Origin: CAZAYB01 sp964489215
GTDB taxonomy: Bacteria; Planctomycetota; Phycisphaerae; Sedimentisphaerales; Anaerohalosphaeraceae
NCBI GenBank assembly: GCA_964489215.1
Contig: CAZAYB010000033.1
Coordinates: 1-18,303, forward strand
Length of the DNA stretch: 18,303 nt
Reading direction: 5' to 3'
Shown: in pieces, positions 14,507 to 18,303 of the stretch
How the letters are laid out: each line of letters opens with the position of its first letter
Position numbering within the stretch: position 1 is the stretch's first letter
Notes under the pieces: generated by a model
Told to the model about the DNA's origin: nothing
The model's input: the letters and a program-made list of their open reading frames with translations, nothing else
Database searches by the model: none
Position numbers and translations under genes: made by a program

Positions 14507-15568
14507 TTACTTTTTTTTGAGTTGATCGGCGCCTAATTGACCGCAAGCAGCGTTTATTTTTCTTCCTCTCCTGTAGCGTATCACGACTTTTGCGCCTGCA
14601 TTTTTCAGGACCTGTTCGAATTTTTTTATAGAATCCTTTGATGACGGTTTGAATTTGCATTCCGGGTAGGGATTAAATTCTATCAGGTTTATGTTTGCCT
14701 TGATATTTTTTGTTATTTTTGCGAGTTTTTCTGCGGAGCATATAGAATCATTTAGTTTATGGATAAGACAGTATTCAAAGGTAACTCTTCTTTTTGTTTT
14801 TTTCTGGTAGCAGCTTACAGCGTTAAGTACCTGTTCAATGTTATAAGTTTTTGCAACGGGCATAATTTTTTTTCTTGTTATGTCATCTGCAGCGTGGAGC
14901 GAGACTGCAAGCCGATACTGAGTTGATAAATCCGCGAATTTTTTTATTTTATCGGGTATTCCGCAAGTTGAGACGGTAATATGTCTTTGTCCGATGTTAA
15001 GTCCTTTTTCGGAAGATAGAATATGACAGGCAGAAATGACGTTGTTGTAATTGTCGAAAGGTTCTCCCATTCCCATAAATACTACGTTGTCGACTTTTGA
15101 GAATATTTTTCTGACCTTGTATACCTGGTCAATGATTTCAGCGGTTTGGAGGTTTCTGTTGAACCCGAGTTGACCAGTTGCGCAGAAATCGCAGGCCATT
15201 TTACATCCGGCCTGAGAGGATATACAGACGGTAATTCTTCCCTTGTCGTTCATGATAACGGTTTCAAATTCTGCTTTTTGTGATTTGAAGAGTATTTTTT
15301 CGGTTTTGTCGGGGTCAGTTTTCCGGTCAATTATCTCAAGATTTGAAATAAAAAAGCTGTTTTCCCTGAGTATTTTTCTGAAACTTGCAGGAAGCGGGGT
15401 AATCTCATCGATTCTGGATATATGTTTTGTGTGTACAAATGAGAACAGGTAATCGGCGGCGAATTTTTTCTGTCCGAATTTTTCGCAAAGCAGCACAAGG
15501 TCATTTTTGTTTAGATTTTTAAGATTTTTTTCGTTCATAAAATTAACAAGGTTTAACGATTCATTCAT
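14507..15568 (-). CDS. rlmN: Dual-specificity 23S rRNA/tRNA adenine C2-methyltransferase
   Basis: The 353-residue radical SAM enzyme methylates A2503 of 23S rRNA and A37 of some tRNAs. The cluster motif CKMACDFC gives C122, C126 and C129. The two further catalytic cysteines are C115 in TVCISSQ and C342 in NAACGQL; spacing agrees with C118 and C355 of E. coli RlmN. GMGEP at 166-170 contacts SAM. The presence of these, and the absence of the Cfr-specific features I know, favours RlmN over the resistance enzyme Cfr. The ATG at 15568 is chosen because AGGA lies about 8 nt upstream; an internal ATG at 15538 (MNEKN) would give a more usual length of N-terminus but has no ribosome-binding site. It is divergent from the hemerythrin-like gene and leads into the Gfo/Idh gene. 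As another Fe-S enzyme it depends on the NifU/NifS products. Confidence 0.94.
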   Translation of the reverse strand: MNESLNLVNFMNEKNLKNLNKNDLVLLCEKFGQKKFAADYLFSFVHTKHISRIDEITPLPASFRKILRENSFFISNLEIIDRKTDPDKTEKILFKSQKAEFETVIMNDKGRITVCISSQAGCKMACDFCATGQLGFNRNLQTAEIIDQVYKVRKIFSKVDNVVFMGMGEPFDNYNNVISACHILSSEKGLNIGQRHITVSTCGIPDKIKKFADLSTQYRLAVSLHAADDITRKKIMPVAKTYNIEQVLNAVSCYQKKTKRRVTFEYCLIHKLNDSICSAEKLAKITKNIKANINLIEFNPYPECKFKPSSKDSIKKFEQVLKNAGAKVVIRYRRGRKINAACGQLGADQLKKK

Positions 15569-15583
15569 CAATAAGTCCTGTTT

Positions 15584-15675
15584 TACACTTTAGTGAGGGT
15601 ATAGTCAGCAAAAATATTTGATAAAAACCGAAAAATTATAAAACCATAAATGGTGTTTTCAGGTATACTTTAGTG
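15584..15675. promoter_or_regulatory. Repeated 12-bp motif in the rlmN/hemerythrin divergent region
   Basis: TACACTTTAGTG (15584-15595) and TATACTTTAGTG (15664-15675) match at 11 of 12 positions, 80 nt apart. Each contains an imperfect palindrome of the CACT/AGTG type. One copy lies just upstream of the rlmN start, the other about 120 nt before the hemerythrin-like gene. They may be binding sites for a common regulator or simply promoter elements. Confidence 0.35.
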
Positions 15676-15797
15676 TAGCCATTAAGAGTATTTGAGAAAT
15701 GGGGATAAGGTAAATAAGATCAGCAACATTTCAAATGCCCGGGTGAGTGAATTTATCTTTTTGTGCCCTTTTATAATTAAAAGCAAGGAGAACAGAT

Positions 15798-16574
15798 ATG
15801 GGAAAGATTGCAGAACCAAACAGAACAGAAGCCCTGGTGAGACTTTTTAAACATATCGAAAAAGGAATCGATCCTCCTAATCTTCACAGTGAGGCTCACC
15901 GCCTTTTTGGAGTAATTAAGCAAAACGACCTCAGGACAGCTGAGAAAAACCTTATAAATAAAGGTTACAGCAAGGATATGGTTAAACAGCTAAGCTCTCT
16001 TTTTGAATATATCGGGTCTTTGGAAGATTATACAGACGCACAGTACCGGCTGAAAAAGAAGCTTTCCGCAAATCATGTCCTGCAAAAGGTTTTGGCTGAA
16101 CATCAACTGATTATGTGTTTTATGACGGACCTTGAGGAAGTTACCGATAAGATACTTAAAAAGGAAAATTTGACGGATACTTGTCGGGAATATATGAAAT
16201 TTGCGCATATTATCGAGCATATGGACGCTATGTCTGAACATATCGACCGTGAAGAAGATATAATTTTTTTCTATTTAAGGAAACAGGGATGGACTTCTCT
16301 TTGCAAGGTTGTAAAAAATGAGCATGTATATCTCAAGATAGCAGTTAACGATCTTATACGTTTGCTTGGTACTTTCAGAAACGACTCCACAGCAGATCTC
16401 AAAGCTAAGCTTTTGTCCCTGACAAAATATCTGTCCAAATCTGTAAGAGACCATATTTTTCAGGAAGAGGCTATAGTTTTTCCAATAGCTTTGAATATTA
16501 TAAAAGACCAGAATGTATGGGAACATATCAGAACGGTTTGTGAAGAAATCGATTACTGCGGTATTCATCCCTGA
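15798..16574 (+). CDS. DUF438 and hemerythrin (HHE) domain protein
   Basis: The 258-residue soluble protein has an N-terminal DUF438-like helical part (about 10-75, with LVRLFKHIEKGIDP) followed by a four-helix hemerythrin-like domain. Likely di-iron ligands are H102 in AEHQ, H148 with nearby E152/E153 in EHIDREED, H176 in KNEH, and H219 with E223/E224 in RDHIFQEEAIVFP. Proteins of this type bind oxygen or nitric oxide or act in iron and nitrosative-stress responses. No PAS domain follows the hemerythrin domain, unlike some longer DUF438 proteins. AGGAG lies 7 nt before the ATG. It appears to be a single-gene unit between divergent rlmN and convergent rsmE. A role in protecting or repairing Fe-S proteins, in line with the operon upstream, is only a guess. 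Confidence 0.83.
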   Translation: MGKIAEPNRTEALVRLFKHIEKGIDPPNLHSEAHRLFGVIKQNDLRTAEKNLINKGYSKDMVKQLSSLFEYIGSLEDYTDAQYRLKKKLSANHVLQKVLAEHQLIMCFMTDLEEVTDKILKKENLTDTCREYMKFAHIIEHMDAMSEHIDREEDIIFFYLRKQGWTSLCKVVKNEHVYLKIAVNDLIRLLGTFRNDSTADLKAKLLSLTKYLSKSVRDHIFQEEAIVFPIALNIIKDQNVWEHIRTVCEEIDYCGIHP

Positions 16575-16594
16575 AGAAGGGTCTGAAACGAGTG

Positions 16595-17332
16595 TCAGCA
16601 GGATAGATTTTGGTTTTTTTGTCTGATATTGGCAAATACGGCAGCAGAAGCTATTACAGCGGTTTCAATGCGGAGAATATTATCAGCCAGGCAGATTGGT
16701 GATGCGTTGTTTTGTTTTAAGAGTTCGGTCTCATCTTTTGTAAAGCCCCCTTCCGGACCTATGAAGATTATATAGTCGCAGTTTTTATCAAGATTGTTTT
16801 CGTTCAGATAACTGCCTGATTGGCAGCCGAAGAAAATCCGGGTATTGGTGTACTGTTTTTTTAGATGATCTAATGACTGAGCAAGTGTAAATGGTCCTGT
16901 GATTTCAGGCAGAAAATGAGTTGATGACTGTTTTGCGGCAGAAATCATTGTTTTCCTGTAACGTGAAAGTGCGTTTGCTTTTGCCTGTTTTACAGTTCTT
17001 TGATAATTTACAAGATTTATGTGGTCTGCGCCGAGTTCGGTACATTTTTCGAGTATAATGTCCAGCCTTTTTCCCTTTGGGGGGCTTGGGGCAAGTACAA
17101 TTCTTGATTTTTTTCGGCAAGGGATGTTCTGTAATTCAAAAGCTTCTATGGATACGGTTTTACGGGTGAGATCTGTTACGACTGCTTTTGCGAAATTACC
17201 TTTTCCATCAAAAATTTCGATGTTATCGTTTGGTTTCAGTCTCATGACATTTTTTAAGTGATGGGACTCCTGTTGGGAAAGGAGGTTTTTGCCCTTTTTT
17301 ATATTTTCACAAAAGAAACGTTTACAGTCCAT
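16595..17332 (-). CDS. rsmE: 16S rRNA (uracil-1498-N3)-methyltransferase
   Basis: The 245-residue protein is a SPOUT-class methyltransferase that modifies U1498 of 16S rRNA. An N-terminal PUA-like part (1-70) contains HHLKNVMRLKPND at 24-36 and IFDGKG at 40-45. The catalytic domain has PPKGKRLDIILEKCTELGAD at 84-103, the SAM-binding IGPEGGF at 191-197 and the knot motif LADNILRIETAVIA at 215-228. Length is normal for RsmE. The ATG at 17332 has AGAGGA about 7 nt upstream and a TATTAT -10-like box before it. It ends 20 nt from the convergent hemerythrin-like gene, with no strong terminator between them, and is divergent from the DUF1638 gene. Confidence 0.94.
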   Translation of the reverse strand: MDCKRFFCENIKKGKNLLSQQESHHLKNVMRLKPNDNIEIFDGKGNFAKAVVTDLTRKTVSIEAFELQNIPCRKKSRIVLAPSPPKGKRLDIILEKCTELGADHINLVNYQRTVKQAKANALSRYRKTMISAAKQSSTHFLPEITGPFTLAQSLDHLKKQYTNTRIFFGCQSGSYLNENNLDKNCDYIIFIGPEGGFTKDETELLKQNNASPICLADNILRIETAVIASAAVFANIRQKNQNLSC

Positions 17333-17530
17333 GAATCAATCCTCTGAAATAATATCTTTTATGTTACCATATTTTGATTTTTGGGAAAGTAATAAGTCAT
17401 TTTATCTTATAAACAGGGCTTTCAAAAAGAAAGGACCAGATAGATAAGTTTTTTACAGTCAGTTATTTAACTGGTTTTAAGAGATATAAATATCAACTTT
17501 TCGTGATAAGGGCAATAAGATTTAAAGGAC

Positions 17531-17559
17531 TTGACTTTTTTACTTAAATTGATTAAAAA
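17531..17559 (+). promoter_or_regulatory. Possible leaderless promoter of the DUF1638 gene
   Basis: TTGACT (17531-17536) is followed after 17 nt by TAAAAA (17554-17559), and 6 nt later by the ATG at 17566. No Shine-Dalgarno is present. The layout is the same as at the O-antigen ligase gene. The -10 box is in an A-rich run and matches only 4 of 6 positions, so chance is possible. Confidence 0.3.
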
Positions 17560-17565
17560 ACTGTG

Positions 17566-18303
17566 ATGTCACTTGATAAAGTCATAAGAAGAGTATTGTA
17601 TGATGATGCGGAAACGAGGGGGTATCTTCGTTTCAAGTTTGTGGTTTGCAAGGTTTTGCAGCGTGAGGCTTATCTTGTGAGCTCGTTGAGCAAAAATGTC
17701 GTTGATGTTCATCTGATGGAGCAGGGTCTGCATGACAGGCCAGATGAGCTTCGTAAACAACTGCAGGAAGCTATAAGCAGCGAGAATGAATTCGGGCCCA
17801 ATTATGATGCGGTTCTGCTTGGTTACGGTCTGTGCAGTAATGGTATCGTCGGTCTTAAACCTGATACAAAACTTATCGTTCCCAGGGGTCATGACTGTAT
17901 TACCTTACTGCTTGGTTCGAGGGAAAGATATCAGCATTACTTTGATGCATACAAGGGTACTTATTGGTACAGTCCGGGGTGGATAGAAACGAATGTTCAG
18001 CCTGGAGAGGAACGGTATGAAAAAAGTAAAAAGTTTTATGAAGAAAAATACGGGCCAGATAACGCTGAATATCTGCTGGAGACAGACCAGTCGTGGATAA
18101 GTGAGTATAAGAATGCAGTTTATGTTTACTGGCCCGGGCTTGATAAGGAAAGGTACCGTGATTATACCAGGAAATGTTCGGAATTTCTGAACTGGAAATA
18201 TCATGAGGTTCAAGGTGATCCCGGTCTTATGCAGGATATGGTTGACGGCAAGTGGGACGAGAGGTTTCTGACGGTTAATCCCGGGTTCGAGGTTGGGGAA
18301 GAT
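17566..18303 (+). CDS. DUF1638 domain protein, C-terminus cut by the window edge
   Basis: The frame is open from an ATG at 17566 to the right edge, giving 246 residues without a stop. It contains the DUF1638 (PF07796) pattern: FVVCKVLQREAYLV at about 25-38, VVDVHLMEQGLHDRP at 45-59, YDAVLLGYGLCSNGIVGL at 80-97, then PRGHDCITLLLGSRERY at 106-122 and GTYWYSPGWIE at 130-140. The family has no settled biochemical role; members occur in anaerobes and methanogens, and I recall them near corrinoid-dependent methyltransferase genes. The conserved Cys and His residues (C28, C91, H109, C111) could bind a metal. No ribosome-binding site is visible before the ATG, so the start relies on the conserved N-terminus and the upstream promoter-like sequence. 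It is divergent from rsmE; what follows it is outside the window. Confidence 0.85.
   Translation, partial: MSLDKVIRRVLYDDAETRGYLRFKFVVCKVLQREAYLVSSLSKNVVDVHLMEQGLHDRPDELRKQLQEAISSENEFGPNYDAVLLGYGLCSNGIVGLKPDTKLIVPRGHDCITLLLGSRERYQHYFDAYKGTYWYSPGWIETNVQPGEERYEKSKKFYEEKYGPDNAEYLLETDQSWISEYKNAVYVYWPGLDKERYRDYTRKCSEFLNWKYHEVQGDPGLMQDMVDGKWDERFLTVNPGFEVGED

Noticed and set aside
14507..15568. Cfr-type antibiotic-resistance methyltransferase
   Set aside because: Sequence context and overall motif pattern fit chromosomal RlmN, and there are no signs of a mobile element nearby.
16569..16581. Terminator hairpin CCCT/AGGG between the hemerythrin-like gene and rsmE
   Set aside because: Only a 4-bp stem that overlaps the stop codon, without a following T-run.
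17569..17892. A 107-codon minus-strand frame at the right end
   Set aside because: It is antisense to the DUF1638 frame, which has clear family motifs.

Overview
This is an 18.3-kb bacterial chromosomal window of moderate GC content with dense, short-gapped gene blocks on both strands. Gene content suggests a free-living, probably anaerobic bacterium that makes its own cysteine, methionine, Fe-S clusters and NAD. The mix of a long O-antigen ligase with a tail of repeats, a GT4 glycosyltransferase fused to a toroid-like domain, a Gfo/Idh oxidoreductase and a DUF1638 protein would fit a planctomycete (Phycisphaerae-like) or another PVC-group genome. That assignment is an inference from style, since no rRNA or other phylogenetic marker is present. 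No mobile element, CRISPR array, tRNA or rRNA was seen.

Region 1 (1-6015, minus strand) is a cell-surface glycan block. Read in transcription order it holds a large GT4 glycosyltransferase with a C-terminal domain, exodeoxyribonuclease III (xthA, 1 nt after the glycosyltransferase stop), an O-antigen ligase/polymerase-like membrane protein, and the N-terminus of another membrane protein resembling a GT39-type glycosyltransferase that runs off the left edge. The ligase seems to have its own promoter placed so that the transcript would begin at the ATG.

Region 2 (6016-6625) is a 610-nt gap between divergent operons. It holds the promoter area of the glycan block, a compact element predicted to fold into a closing stem, a large internal loop and a long apical hairpin (about 6348-6464), and a strong promoter with inverted repeats in front of an Rrf2 regulator.

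Region 3 (6626-13335, plus strand) is the centrepiece: rrf2 - cysK - cysE - nadA - metY - nifU - nifS. CysE and CysK make cysteine, NifS takes sulfur from cysteine, NifU assembles Fe-S clusters, NadA is a 4Fe-4S enzyme of NAD synthesis, and MetY places sulfide into homocysteine. The Rrf2 protein keeps three cysteines like those that hold the Fe-S cluster in IscR, so it could sense cluster supply and control the whole sulfur-flow operon.

Region 4 (13336-18303) holds shorter units: rlmN followed by a Gfo/Idh oxidoreductase (minus), a divergent DUF438-hemerythrin di-iron protein (plus), rsmE (minus), and a DUF1638 protein (plus) cut by the right edge.
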